NCBI GenBank assembly: GCA_025929425.1
Contig: JAICME010000009.1
Coordinates: 1 to 38,133 of the forward strand
Source of the DNA: Thermoleophilia bacterium
GTDB taxonomy: Bacteria; Actinomycetota; Thermoleophilia; Gaiellales; Gaiellaceae
Direction of reading: 5' to 3'
Length of the DNA stretch: 38,133 nt
Shown here: positions 30,564-38,133 of the stretch, piece by piece
How the letters are laid out: every line of letters begins with the position of its first letter
Position numbering within the stretch: the stretch's first letter is position 1
Notes under the pieces: generated by a model
What the model saw: only the letters and a program-made list of their open reading frames with translations
What the model was told of the DNA's origin: nothing
Databases searched by the model: none
Made by a program: the position numbers and the translations under genes

Positions 30564-31913
30564 TCAGCTCTCCGTGCCTTCGGCACGAAAGCCGCCGGAG
30601 ATCGCGTTCTCCAGGCGGCGGAGCTCGTCCTCTCCGGGCCAGAGGCGCGGCTCTCCGTCGAGCGCCTCTTCGGCAGGTACGACCTCCGCCTCGGCGGCGG
30701 TCTCCTCGCCGTGGCGACGGGCGAGGGCCGACCCCGAGAGTGCCGCGACGAGCAGCACGCCGCCCGCGGCGCCCCAGATCCAGCGCGCACCCACGCGGTG
30801 CACGAAGAGGCCGCCGACCCCGTTGCCGACCCCGGCCAGCACGAACGTCGCGCTCATGACGAAGGTGAGCGCCCGCCCGCGCATCACGTCGAACGTGCCG
30901 CGCTGGACGAGCAGCGCGTTGCACGCGATCGCTGTTCCGTTCCCGATTCCGACGACGATGCAGCAGGCAGCGGCCACCCAGACGTCGGGGCTCGCCGCGG
31001 TCGCGAAGTAGCCGACTGCCATCAGCGCCAGACCGAAGCCGTAGACGCGTGCGACCCCGTGGCGGGAGAGCACCTCACCGCTCGCGAAGCTGCCGACGAC
31101 GAGGCCCCCGCCGATCGCCCCCAGGAGGAGCCCGTAGCCGAAGTCGCCGGCATCGAACGTGTTCTTCGCAAGGAAGATCTCGGTGACCGTCCCGGCTCCG
31201 GCCGCGAAGGAGGCGATGCCCCAGCCGACGAGCACCGCGCGCATCGAGGGGGAGCTGAGCGCGGCGGCGAAGCCCTCGCGGAGGTCGGTCCAGTGCCCGC
31301 GGGAGAGCGCGCGCTCGCTCTGCAGCTGGCCCGGCGGGATTCGCAGGAGGAGCATGATCGAGACGACGAACGAGGCGGCGTTGATCCCGTACGCGGCCGA
31401 GGGGCCGGCTCCCGCCGTGAGGATCCCGCCGACGAGGGGCCCGATCGCCCAGCTCGCGTTCTCGACGGTCTGGAGGAGCGCGTTTGCGTTCGGTAGCTGC
31501 TCGTCGGGGACGAGATTCGGAATGCCCGCATAGACCGCCGGCCGGAAGAAACCGGTGGCGAGGCCGGCGACGAGCGCGAGCGCGACCACCGTTACCGCGT
31601 TCGTGGCGAAGGGCAGAGCGACGAAGACCGCGACCCGCAGGACGTCTGCGCCGATCATCAGCGACCGGCGCTCGAGCCGGTCGAGCAGCGGCCCCAGCAG
31701 GAGACCGACCGCGATCGTCGGCAGGAACTCGACGACGAGCACGGCCGCGACCCAGAGGCCGGAATAGGTCGACGAGGCCGTCCGGTCCTTGACGTCGATC
31801 GCGAGCGCGACGGCCGCGAGCAGCGTTCCCACGCTCGAACCAAAGGTCGCGAAGAAAAGGTTCCGGAATCCCGGCAGCCTCAACGGTGCGAGCTGGGCAG
31901 ACGAGAGCCTCAC
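30564..31913 (-). CDS. MFS transporter (MFS_3/EntS-like)
   Basis: The 449-aa product has about 12 helices. The loop between helices 2 and 3 is GPLLDRLERRSLMIGADVLR, the MFS motif A variant of the EntS/multidrug exporter branch. The block PNLVPDEQLPNANALLQTVE is characteristic of that branch. An extra acidic cytoplasmic tail of about 55 residues (EETAAEAEVVPAEEALDGEP...) follows the last helix. The substrate is unknown; drug, siderophore or metabolite export are options. The start is GTG at 31913, about 35 bp after hisC. Confidence 0.88.
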   Translation of the reverse strand: MRLSSAQLAPLRLPGFRNLFFATFGSSVGTLLAAVALAIDVKDRTASSTYSGLWVAAVLVVEFLPTIAVGLLLGPLLDRLERRSLMIGADVLRVAVFVALPFATNAVTVVALALVAGLATGFFRPAVYAGIPNLVPDEQLPNANALLQTVENASWAIGPLVGGILTAGAGPSAAYGINAASFVVSIMLLLRIPPGQLQSERALSRGHWTDLREGFAAALSSPSMRAVLVGWGIASFAAGAGTVTEIFLAKNTFDAGDFGYGLLLGAIGGGLVVGSFASGEVLSRHGVARVYGFGLALMAVGYFATAASPDVWVAAACCIVVGIGNGTAIACNALLVQRGTFDVMRGRALTFVMSATFVLAGVGNGVGGLFVHRVGARWIWGAAGGVLLVAALSGSALARRHGEETAAEAEVVPAEEALDGEPRLWPGEDELRRLENAISGGFRAEGTES

Positions 31914-31949
31914 GACCTAGTCGCCGAACGTACCACCTGTGCGGGACGA

Positions 31950-33044
31950 TTACGAGACGCCTGAAAGGACGTGTCCCAATGCGGCCGAGAAGGCCTCGTT
32001 CTCATCGGGTGTGCCGACGGTGACCCGGATTCCCTCGGGCGCTCCGAAGCCGTCGAGCGGGCGGACGATGACACCCTGGCGCAGGAGCCGCTCATAGAGC
32101 CCGCGCCCGCCGCCGACGTCGGCGAAGAGGAAGTTGCCACGAGCCGGCCCCACCGGATCCAGCCCATGGCTGCGCAGGATCTCAGCCAGGCGGTCTCGCC
32201 CGGTCGCATTCAGCGCGCGCCGGCGCGCGATCTCCTGCGGATCGTCGAGGCTGGCGAGCGCCCCGGCCTGCGCGGTCGCGGCCACGTCGAACGCACGTCG
32301 CACCTTGCTCGTGGCTGTCGCGACGTCCGCCGGCGCAGCGGCCCATCCCACCCGGCAGCCGGCGAGCCCGTAGATCTTCGAGAACGTCCGCAGCACGACG
32401 ATGCGTCGGCCTTCGCGGAAGAGCTCGAGCCCGTCCACGTAGTCCGGGTCGTCGATGTACTCGAAGTACGCTTGGTCAAGGACGCAGAGGACGTGCTCCG
32501 GCAACCGGTCGAGGAACGCAACCAGCTCCTCCCGGCCGTTCGCGGTGCCGGTCGGGTTGTTGGGATGACAGACGTAGACGAGCTTGGTCCGCGGGCCGAT
32601 CGCCGCGAGCAGGCCGTCGAGGTCGTAGGTGTGGCCACGGAGCGGGACGCGGCGCGCTTCCGCGCCGAGCTTCGCCGCGTCGAGGACGTAGCTGGGGAAG
32701 GAAGGCCAGCCGCAGACCACCTCGTCACCGGGATCGAGCGTCGCCTGGGAGAGCAGGTCGATGATCCCGTCCGCTCCCGCCCCGACGATCAGCTCCTCGA
32801 ACGCGACCCCGTTCCGCTCGGCGAGCGCCGCCCGCAGTGCCCAGACCCCTCCGTCCGGGTAGCGGTTGAGCTCGAGTGCGGCGCGTTCCATCGCCTCGAG
32901 CGCCGCCGGGAACGGGGGAAACGGCCCCTCGTTCGAGGCGAGCTTTACGACCTGCTCCAGTCCGAGCTCCCGCTGCACCGCCTCGACCGGCTTGCCCGGC
33001 TCATAGGGCACGAGCCCGTCGATCGAGGCGCGGAAGAGGCTCAC
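31950..33044 (-). CDS. hisC: histidinol-phosphate aminotransferase-like PLP enzyme
   Basis: The 364-aa product is a fold-type I aminotransferase of the HisC family. It has KLASNEGPFPP near the N-terminus, GAGADGIIDLL, CHPNNPTGT, LDQAYFEY and the PLP-lysine block RTFSKIYGLAGCRVGW (K223). It would convert imidazole-acetol phosphate to histidinol phosphate. No other his gene is near, so it could instead be an aromatic or other amino-acid aminotransferase of the same family. The GTG at 33044 overlaps the stop of the 44-aa gene (GTGA). Confidence 0.85.
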   Translation of the reverse strand: MSLFRASIDGLVPYEPGKPVEAVQRELGLEQVVKLASNEGPFPPFPAALEAMERAALELNRYPDGGVWALRAALAERNGVAFEELIVGAGADGIIDLLSQATLDPGDEVVCGWPSFPSYVLDAAKLGAEARRVPLRGHTYDLDGLLAAIGPRTKLVYVCHPNNPTGTANGREELVAFLDRLPEHVLCVLDQAYFEYIDDPDYVDGLELFREGRRIVVLRTFSKIYGLAGCRVGWAAAPADVATATSKVRRAFDVAATAQAGALASLDDPQEIARRRALNATGRDRLAEILRSHGLDPVGPARGNFLFADVGGGRGLYERLLRQGVIVRPLDGFGAPEGIRVTVGTPDENEAFSAALGHVLSGVS

Positions 33045-33175
33045 CTGCTCTTGTCGTTCTTCTTCCGGTTCGCGAAGCGCCCTGTGACCTGCTTCGCCTT
33101 CTTGCGTGCCACCATCTTCCCCACCTTGAGGGTGAGGAAGCCGATGACGGCGTTGCGTCGATTGACGATGCTCAT
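33041..33175 (-). CDS. small basic protein, 44 aa
   Basis: The ATG at 33175 has a strong AGGAGG 5 nt upstream. The product begins MSIVNRRNAVIGFLTLKVGK, then MVARKKAKQVTGRFANRKKN and DKSR. A short hydrophobic stretch (AVIGFLTLKVG) is followed by a very basic tail, so it may be a membrane-surface or nucleic-acid-binding peptide. It lies between the E3 gene (29 bp away) and hisC, whose start it overlaps. The clear ribosome site and coupling support a real gene; no function is known to me. Confidence 0.7.
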   Translation of the reverse strand: MSIVNRRNAVIGFLTLKVGKMVARKKAKQVTGRFANRKKNDKSR

Positions 33176-33204
33176 GAGCTCCTCCTGTTCGATCCCGCGC
33201 AGCC

Positions 33205-34620
33205 CTATGCCGTCGCGGCCGCGCGCGGCTTCCGGTTCGGGATGTGGATGGCCCGGCCGAGCGCGACCAAACCTGCTTCCTTGATCGCCTCCGAGAGCGT
33301 GGGATGGGGCGCGATGCCGTCGGCGACGGTCTCCACCGTCGACTCGGCGTCGATCGCCACGACCCCCGCCTCCACCATGTCCGTCACATGCGGGCCGACC
33401 ATCACGAGCCCGAGCAGCTCGCCGTACCGCGTCTCGTGGATCGACTTCACCCAGCCGACCGTCTCGTCCTGCATGACGGCGCGTGCATTCGCCACCCAGG
33501 GGAAGCGGCCGACCGCCACGTCGTCGCCGTACTGCTCGCGCGCCTCGGCCTCGGTCAGCCCCACGGAGGCGATCTCGGGATCCGTGTAGATCGGCCGCGG
33601 CACGGCGGGCGAGTCGATCACGGCCTCGTGACCCATCGCGTTCTCCGCCGCGACCTCGCCCTCGCGGAAGGCGGTGTGCGCGAGCTGCCAGTAGCCGGCG
33701 CAGTCGCCGACTGCGTAGATGTGCGGGACGTTCGTCCGCCGGTGGTCTTCCGCCGCGATGCCCGCGCGCCGGTCGTACTCGACGCCGGCCTCCTCGAGGC
33801 CGATCCCCTCGACGAGCGGCCCGCGGCCCACGCTGACGAGCATCAGGTCTGCTTCTGCCGTCTCCCCGTCGCCGTAGTGGACGGTCAGCTGGGAGCCGTC
33901 GTCTTCGACCTTCGAGCACTGCTTGCCCAGTTGGAGAGAGATGCCGCGGCGCCCGAGCTGCTTCGCGAGCTCCTTTGCCGCGTCGGCGTCCTCCTGCGGG
34001 ATCAGCGTGTCGAGCATCTCGACGATCGTGACGTCCGAGCCGAAGCGCTGGAAGATCGACGCGAACTCGCAGCCGATGATCCCGCCGCCGAGGACGACGA
34101 GACGGCCCGGCACCTCGTCCCGGGCGAGGAGCCCCGTCGAGTCGACGCAGCGCGGGGAATCCAGGCCTTCGATCGGCGGGCGGAACGGATACGAGCCGGT
34201 GGCGACGATCGCGGAGCGGAACGTGACGTCCTCCCCACCTTCGACGGCGATCGTGTTCGCGTCGCGGAAGCGGCCGGTGCCCTTGACCCACTCGACGCCG
34301 TTCGCCTTGAAGAGGCTCGCCACGCCGGAGGTCATCTGCTCGACGACGCCCGCCTTCCACGCGTTCGCAGCGGCGAAGTCGAGCTTCGCCTCGCCCACCT
34401 GGACTCCGAACTTCGCGAAATGCTCCTCGGCCTCCTTGAGCGCGAATGCGGTCTGCACCCATGCCTTGGTCGGGACGCAACCGACGCGCAGGCACGTGCC
34501 GCCGAGCTCGGGCTCCTTCTCGATGCAGGCGACCCTCGCGCCGAGCTGCGCGGCGCGGATCGAGGCGCTGTACCCGCCCGGGCCGCCTCCGAGGACGGCG
34601 ACGTCAACTTCCATGCTCAC
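33205..34620 (-). CDS. lpdA: dihydrolipoyl dehydrogenase (E3)
   Basis: The 471-aa product has the FAD dinucleotide fold at VAVLGGGPGGYSASIRAAQL and the redox disulfide in GGTCLRVGCVPTKAW (C43, C48). The NAD fold is at LVVLGGGIIGCEFASIFQRF. The C-terminal interface segment GIAPHPTLSEAIKEAG carries the catalytic His-Glu pair (the His in HPT). It reoxidises the lipoyl group of the E2 protein coded just upstream on the same strand. The start is GTG 34620 or ATG 34614; GGGAG lies 4 or 10 nt away. Confidence 0.95.
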   Translation of the reverse strand: MSMEVDVAVLGGGPGGYSASIRAAQLGARVACIEKEPELGGTCLRVGCVPTKAWVQTAFALKEAEEHFAKFGVQVGEAKLDFAAANAWKAGVVEQMTSGVASLFKANGVEWVKGTGRFRDANTIAVEGGEDVTFRSAIVATGSYPFRPPIEGLDSPRCVDSTGLLARDEVPGRLVVLGGGIIGCEFASIFQRFGSDVTIVEMLDTLIPQEDADAAKELAKQLGRRGISLQLGKQCSKVEDDGSQLTVHYGDGETAEADLMLVSVGRGPLVEGIGLEEAGVEYDRRAGIAAEDHRRTNVPHIYAVGDCAGYWQLAHTAFREGEVAAENAMGHEAVIDSPAVPRPIYTDPEIASVGLTEAEAREQYGDDVAVGRFPWVANARAVMQDETVGWVKSIHETRYGELLGLVMVGPHVTDMVEAGVVAIDAESTVETVADGIAPHPTLSEAIKEAGLVALGRAIHIPNRKPRAAATA

Positions 34621-34653
34621 TCATCTCCCTGGTCTTGTTCGTTCTGACACTAC

Positions 34654-35100
34654 TCAGAGGTCGGCAACCATCGTGATGGTTCCGTCTTCCCGCCGATGCT
34701 CATGGAAACCGTGCCTCTCGTAGAAGCCCGTCTGGCCCGGCTCGGCGCTGAGGCTGACGCGAGGGAAGCCGTCCGAGCGGGCGCGTTCGAGCAGCGCTTC
34801 GAGCAGCTCGCCGCCGGTGCCGTGCCCGCGATGGCTCGGAACGACCGCGATCGTCAGCTCGGGTGTCTCCTCGTCCACGAAGCCGAAGCCGGGCGCCGAC
34901 GCGGGGAAGAGCCTGTACCACGCGGCGCCGAAGATATTCGGGCCCTCGAAGGCGATCACACCCGCGTCGCCGCGCCGCCCCCAGTTCTGGACGTAGCGGA
35001 AGACGGGCAGGTCGGGATCCTGCGCGATCCGCCAGTGATAGGCGTGGCGCAGCATGTCCCGCAGAAAGCGCATGTCCTGGAGGTCCGCGTCGCGGAGCAT
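34654..35100 (-). CDS. GNAT-family N-acetyltransferase, 148 aa
   Basis: The product is one GNAT domain. It ends with TIAVVPSHRGHGTGGELLEA, the acetyl-CoA motif (R-G-x-G-T-G), and VSLSAEPGQTGFYERHGFHE, the motif B region. N-terminal residues LRDADLQDMRFLRDML are typical of small-molecule or protein acetyltransferases. The acceptor is unknown. The ATG at 35100 shares one base with the stop of the VOC gene (TGATG). It is placed between the E2 and E3 genes of the 2-oxoacid dehydrogenase cluster. Confidence 0.85.
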   Translation of the reverse strand: MLRDADLQDMRFLRDMLRHAYHWRIAQDPDLPVFRYVQNWGRRGDAGVIAFEGPNIFGAAWYRLFPASAPGFGFVDEETPELTIAVVPSHRGHGTGGELLEALLERARSDGFPRVSLSAEPGQTGFYERHGFHEHRREDGTITMVADL

Positions 35101-35435
35101 CAGTCGCCCAGCTCCTGGGCGAGCTGGATCCGGTTGCCGTCCGGGTCGTAGATGTCGAGCAGCCGCATCTCGCCGGTCAGCTCGAGGACGATCCCGACCT
35201 CGACCCCCGCCTCGCGCAGCCGGTCCGCCTCGGCCTTGAGGTCGGCTACATCGACGTGTGCGACGCCGTCGTCGTGCAGCTCGCCCTCCGCGAGGCCGAT
35301 CTCCATCTCGCCGCGCCGCAGCTCGGACCAGCGGGCCTCGAAATCGACCGCCGTCTCCTCGAAGCCGAGCAGCTCCTGGTAGAAGCGCCGTCCCTCGTCG
35401 AGGTCGCGAACGTGGTACCAGACGGTCGGGGCCAC
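35100..35435 (-). CDS. VOC (glyoxalase/bleomycin-resistance) family protein
   Basis: The 111-aa product has the paired beta-alpha-beta-beta-beta modules of the VOC fold. VWYHVRDLDEGRRFYQELLG begins the first, AHVDVADLKAEADRLREAGV the second, and it ends DIYDPDGNRIQLAQ. One His (YHV) and one Glu/Gln are in metal-ligand places. The family includes glyoxalase I and dioxygenase relatives, and no substrate can be given. The start is GTG at 35435. It lies 12 bp after the E2 gene. Confidence 0.85.
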   Translation of the reverse strand: MAPTVWYHVRDLDEGRRFYQELLGFEETAVDFEARWSELRRGEMEIGLAEGELHDDGVAHVDVADLKAEADRLREAGVEVGIVLELTGEMRLLDIYDPDGNRIQLAQELGD

Positions 35436-35447
35436 CGCGCTCCGCTC

Positions 35448-36650
35448 CTAGAGGGCGAGCCCCGGGTCCTCGAGGCTCTCGCGGACTGTCTGGAGGAACG
35501 CGGCGGCGGGGGCGCCGTCGACCGCTCGGTGGTCGAACGTGCCGGTGAGCGTGACCATCGGCCGCACGGCCGTCCCGCCGTCAGCCGGAACGACGCGATC
35601 CTCGGTCGCGCCGACGGCGACGATCGCCGCCTGCGGCGGGTTGAGCACCGCGGTGAAGCTCTGCACGGCGAACATCCCGAGGTTCGAGATCGTGAACGTG
35701 CCGCCCTCGAGATCTTCGGCACGGAGCTTGTTCTCGCGCGCCCTCCCGACGAGATCCGCGCGGACGCGTGCGATCTCGGTCAGCGAGAGACGCTCGGCGC
35801 TGCGGATCACGGGCACGACGAGCCCCTGCGGCGCCGCGACGGCGAGGCCGATGGTCGCGCTCGGGTGGAGGAGGATCGCATCCTCCGTGAACTCCGCGTT
35901 CACCTCGCGGTGTCGCATGAGGGCCCGAGCGCACACCTTGGTGAGGACGTCGGTGACGGTGAGGCGGACGTCCGGGTCGCGCTCGCGGAACCTGGCGACG
36001 AGGTCGTTCACGCGGGTCATCTCGGCCGACACCTGAAGCTGGAAGACCGGGATCTGCCAGGCCTCGGTGAGCCTGCGCGCGATCGTCTTGCGGATGTTCG
36101 TGAGCGGGAGCCGCTGGACCTCGCCGGCCGGCACCGGCACGGCTCCGGGAGCGGGAGCCGACGGCGCGCCGACCTCGCCGCGCTCGACGTCTTCGGCGAC
36201 GATGCGGCCTTCGGGGCCGGTGCCGCGCAGGGTGGCGAGATCGATTCCGCGTTCGCGCGCAAGCCGGCGCGCGAGCGGTGAAGCCTTGATCCGACCGTTC
36301 GTCGTCGCAGTTGCGCGGGCTTCGGGAGGCGCCGCCGGCTCCGGCTCGGCGGGTTGCTCGGCTTCGGCGGGTGGAACGGGCGGAGTTGCTCCTGCCGGCT
36401 CCGGTACCGCTTCGCCTTTGTCTCCGATGAAGGCGACCGTCTGCCCGACGGGAACCTCTCCCTCGGCGACGGCGATCTTGAGCAGGACACCGTTCGCCTC
36501 GGCCTCCACCTCCTGCGTCACCTTGTCGGTGTCGAGCTCGAAGAGCGGCTCGCCCTTCTCCACCTGCTCACCCTCCGACTTGAGCCAGCGGACGATCGTG
36601 CCGGACTCCATGCCCTGGCCGAGCCGCGGGAGGATGACCTCGGTCGCCAT
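35448..36650 (-). CDS. 2-oxoacid dehydrogenase E2 (dihydrolipoamide acyltransferase)
   Basis: The 400-aa product has one lipoyl domain (FELDTDKVTQEVEA, K43 lipoylated), a Pro/Ala/Glu linker, and a peripheral-subunit-binding domain (about 123-158, IKASPLARRLARERGIDLA). The catalytic domain ends TGTFDHRAVDGAPAAAFLQ (H374, D378). It takes the acyl group from E1 and passes it to CoA. Only one lipoyl domain is present, as in many actinobacterial or acetoin-type E2 proteins. The ATG at 36650 shares one base with the E1-beta stop. Substrate could be pyruvate, acetoin or branched 2-oxoacids. Confidence 0.92.
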   Translation of the reverse strand: MATEVILPRLGQGMESGTIVRWLKSEGEQVEKGEPLFELDTDKVTQEVEAEANGVLLKIAVAEGEVPVGQTVAFIGDKGEAVPEPAGATPPVPPAEAEQPAEPEPAAPPEARATATTNGRIKASPLARRLARERGIDLATLRGTGPEGRIVAEDVERGEVGAPSAPAPGAVPVPAGEVQRLPLTNIRKTIARRLTEAWQIPVFQLQVSAEMTRVNDLVARFRERDPDVRLTVTDVLTKVCARALMRHREVNAEFTEDAILLHPSATIGLAVAAPQGLVVPVIRSAERLSLTEIARVRADLVGRARENKLRAEDLEGGTFTISNLGMFAVQSFTAVLNPPQAAIVAVGATEDRVVPADGGTAVRPMVTLTGTFDHRAVDGAPAAAFLQTVRESLEDPGLAL

Positions 36651-37630
36651 CAGCTCTTTCCGACGGTTCGCTTGATCGCGGCGAGCACGTCCGCGGCGTG
36701 CGGGACGACGAAGTTCTCCATCACGGGAGCGAACGGCAGCGGCGAGAACCTCGCGCCGACACGCTCGATCGGTGCGTCGAGCCAGTCGAACGCCTGGTAC
36801 TGGAGCACGGCGGCGACCTCGGCACCGAAGCCCATGCGGGTCACGGCCTCGTGCGCGACGACCGCCCGGTTCGTCTTCTTCACGGACGCGATGAGCGTCT
36901 CCTCGTCGAGCGGCTGGAGCGTCCGCGGATCGACGACCTCGACCGAGATGCCCTCGCTCTCGGCTTCCTCGGCGGCCCTGAGGCTCTCGTGGACGAGCCG
37001 GCCCGTCGCGATAACCGTCACGTCCTCGCCCTGCCGGTGGACACGCGCGCGCCCGATCGGGATCGGCTCGATCTCCTGCGGGACGTCGCCCTTGATCGGG
37101 TACAGCGTCCGGTGCTCGAAGAAGACGACGGGGTTGTCGTCGTAGATCGCCGACCAGAGCAGCCCGCGGACGTCTTCCGGGGTGGATGCGAAGACCACCT
37201 TGAGCCCCGGGATGTGGACGAACCACGCCTCGAGCTGCTGCGCGTGCTGCGCGCCCGGCGACCAGCCGGCGCCGCCCTGCGTCCGGAAGACGACCGGCAC
37301 CGTGACCTGGCCTCCCGACATGTAGCGGTGCTTCGCGGCCTGGTTGACGATCTGCTCGGCCGCGAGCGTGAGGAAGTCCTCGTACATGATCTCGGCGATC
37401 GGGCGCATGCCCTGCACGGCGGCGCCGATTGCCGCGCCGGCGATCGCCATCTCGGAGATCGGGGAGTTGCGCACCCGCTCGGGCCCGAACTCGTCGAGCA
37501 GCCCGGCTGTGACGCCCATCGAGCCGCCCATCTCCGCGATGTCCTCGCCCATGATGAAGACGTCGTCGTCCTGGCGCATCGCCTGCACGAGCGCGTCGCG
37601 GACGGCTTCGCGGTAGGTCAGCTCAGGCAT
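36650..37630 (-). CDS. 2-oxoacid dehydrogenase E1 beta subunit (pyruvate/acetoin type)
   Basis: The 326-aa product is the beta subunit of a heterotetrameric thiamine-diphosphate E1. VFIMGEDIAEMGG, then RVRNSPISEMAIAGAAIGAA and IMYEDFLTLAAEQIVNQAAK, are the expected blocks. AQHAQQLEAWFVHIPGLKVV resembles acetoin and pyruvate forms more than branched-chain forms, which is the basis for the call. It overlaps the E1-alpha stop by 8 bases. Start ATG 37630. Confidence 0.92.
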   Translation of the reverse strand: MPELTYREAVRDALVQAMRQDDDVFIMGEDIAEMGGSMGVTAGLLDEFGPERVRNSPISEMAIAGAAIGAAVQGMRPIAEIMYEDFLTLAAEQIVNQAAKHRYMSGGQVTVPVVFRTQGGAGWSPGAQHAQQLEAWFVHIPGLKVVFASTPEDVRGLLWSAIYDDNPVVFFEHRTLYPIKGDVPQEIEPIPIGRARVHRQGEDVTVIATGRLVHESLRAAEEAESEGISVEVVDPRTLQPLDEETLIASVKKTNRAVVAHEAVTRMGFGAEVAAVLQYQAFDWLDAPIERVGARFSPLPFAPVMENFVVPHAADVLAAIKRTVGKS

Positions 37631-38133
37631 AGACGTTCTTGAGCGCGTCTTCGGGAGCCGGATCGGTGCCGTTCTTCGCGAATTCGACGGAGGCCTCGAC
37701 GATCTCGGTCACCTCGGCGTCGAGAGCGGCGAAGTCGTCGTCCGAGATCTCGAGCTTCACCCGCAGCAGCCCGATGGGGTCGCGCGTCTCGCGGAGCCTG
37801 CGCGCCTCGTCGCGGTCGCGGTAGACCTGCGGGTCACCGATGTAGTGGCCCATGAACCGCACCGCGTCGAGATGGACGAAGACCGGCCCGTCGCCGCCGC
37901 GGGCGTGATCAAGCGCCTTGCGCGCGGTCTTGTAGACGGCCTCGACGTCCTGGCCGTCGGCCTTCAGCGCCTTCATCCCGAAAGCCTTCGCACGGTCCGA
38001 GAGGTCGCGGATCGGCGAGTGCTGCGACTCCGGCGTCGACTCGGCCCACTTGTTGTCCTCGAGCACGAACACGGCCGGCACCTTCCACAGCTGCGCGAGG
38101 TTGAGCGCCTCGTGGAACGTGCCGATGTTCGTC
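37623..38133 (-). CDS. 2-oxoacid dehydrogenase E1 alpha subunit, C-terminal fragment
   Basis: The frame runs from the window edge (…TNIGTFHEALNLAQLWKVPA…) to the TGA at 37623, about 169 residues. Visible blocks are VFVLEDNKWAESTPESQHSP, GQDVEAVYKTARKALDHARG and HLDAVRFMGHYIGDPQVYRD. The last contains the RxxGHxxGD pattern of the thiamine-dependent E1 alpha family (active-site loop, as the site of regulatory phosphorylation in mitochondria). The N-terminal part with the diphosphate-binding motif lies outside the window. Part of the E1-alpha/E1-beta/E2 operon. Confidence 0.92.
   Translation of the reverse strand, partial: TNIGTFHEALNLAQLWKVPAVFVLEDNKWAESTPESQHSPIRDLSDRAKAFGMKALKADGQDVEAVYKTARKALDHARGGDGPVFVHLDAVRFMGHYIGDPQVYRDRDEARRLRETRDPIGLLRVKLEISDDDFAALDAEVTEIVEASVEFAKNGTDPAPEDALKNVYA

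Noticed and set aside
36650-38133. Branched-chain 2-oxoacid dehydrogenase as a firm call
   Set aside because: The leucine-catabolic context is tempting, but the E1-beta blocks look more like pyruvate/acetoin forms, so the substrate was left open.

Overview
The window is about 38 kb of very high-GC bacterial DNA with dense gene packing, frequent GTG/TTG starts, and actinobacterial-type proteins (EF-G-like GTPase, FliA/WhiG-type sigma factor, acyl-CoA carboxylase subunits, AzlC/AzlD, two CtaG-like proteins). My best guess is Actinomycetota, class Thermoleophilia (Gaiellales/Solirubrobacterales). This is inferred from protein style only; no rRNA gene is present.

Layout. 1-1.3 kb (minus): 5' end of an EF-G-like GTPase, a FliA/WhiG-type sigma factor, and two very small ORFs. 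1.39-3.1 kb: tRNA-Trp followed by an island-like segment. A 30-bp perfect copy of the tRNA 3' end lies 1.6 kb downstream, phased short repeats sit just inside the left end, and one secreted protein of beta-propeller type is the only cargo. 3.2-5.1 kb: cold-shock protein, two small hypotheticals, DNA polymerase IV. 5.2-23 kb: a mosaic in which plus-strand genes for leucine/branched-chain acyl-CoA catabolism (carboxylase beta subunit, methylglutaconyl-CoA hydratase-like, biotinylated alpha subunit, acyl-CoA dehydrogenase) alternate with unrelated blocks. The blocks hold an APC permease, proline dehydrogenase with a DapA-family lyase and a frameshifted methyltransferase, an NTF2-like protein, a Fur/Zur regulator with a ZIP transporter, a SpoIID/LytB protein, an SCP2 protein and leucyl aminopeptidase. 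22.8-26.2 kb: a palindromic/tandem repeat cluster, two tandem CtaG-like membrane proteins, a secreted protein and a metallo-beta-lactamase/double-rhodanese protein. 26.2-38.1 kb: one long minus-strand run coding for a 2-oxoacid dehydrogenase complex (E1 alpha, E1 beta, E2 and, after two small enzymes, E3), a 44-aa basic protein, HisC, an MFS exporter, MeaB, threonine ammonia-lyase, a phosphodiesterase-like enzyme and AzlC/AzlD.

Functional theme. Much of the window serves amino-acid and acyl-CoA catabolism: leucyl aminopeptidase, leucine-degradation enzymes, proline dehydrogenase, threonine ammonia-lyase, a branched-chain amino-acid exporter pair, MeaB (chaperone of methylmalonyl-CoA mutase) and a 2-oxoacid dehydrogenase complex. 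Many neighbouring genes are joined by 4-base stop/start overlaps (NTGA), so translational coupling is common.

Decay and transfer signs: a tRNA-associated island without an integrase, a cupin gene that appears to have lost its central barrel in frame (57 aa left), an isolated 3' remnant of a TPR-type protein, and a methyltransferase split by a single-base frameshift. I found no CRISPR array, no transposase, no rRNA and no convincing new defence system. The least explained structures are the tRNA-Trp island with its phased repeats and the repeat cluster at 22.79-22.85 kb.
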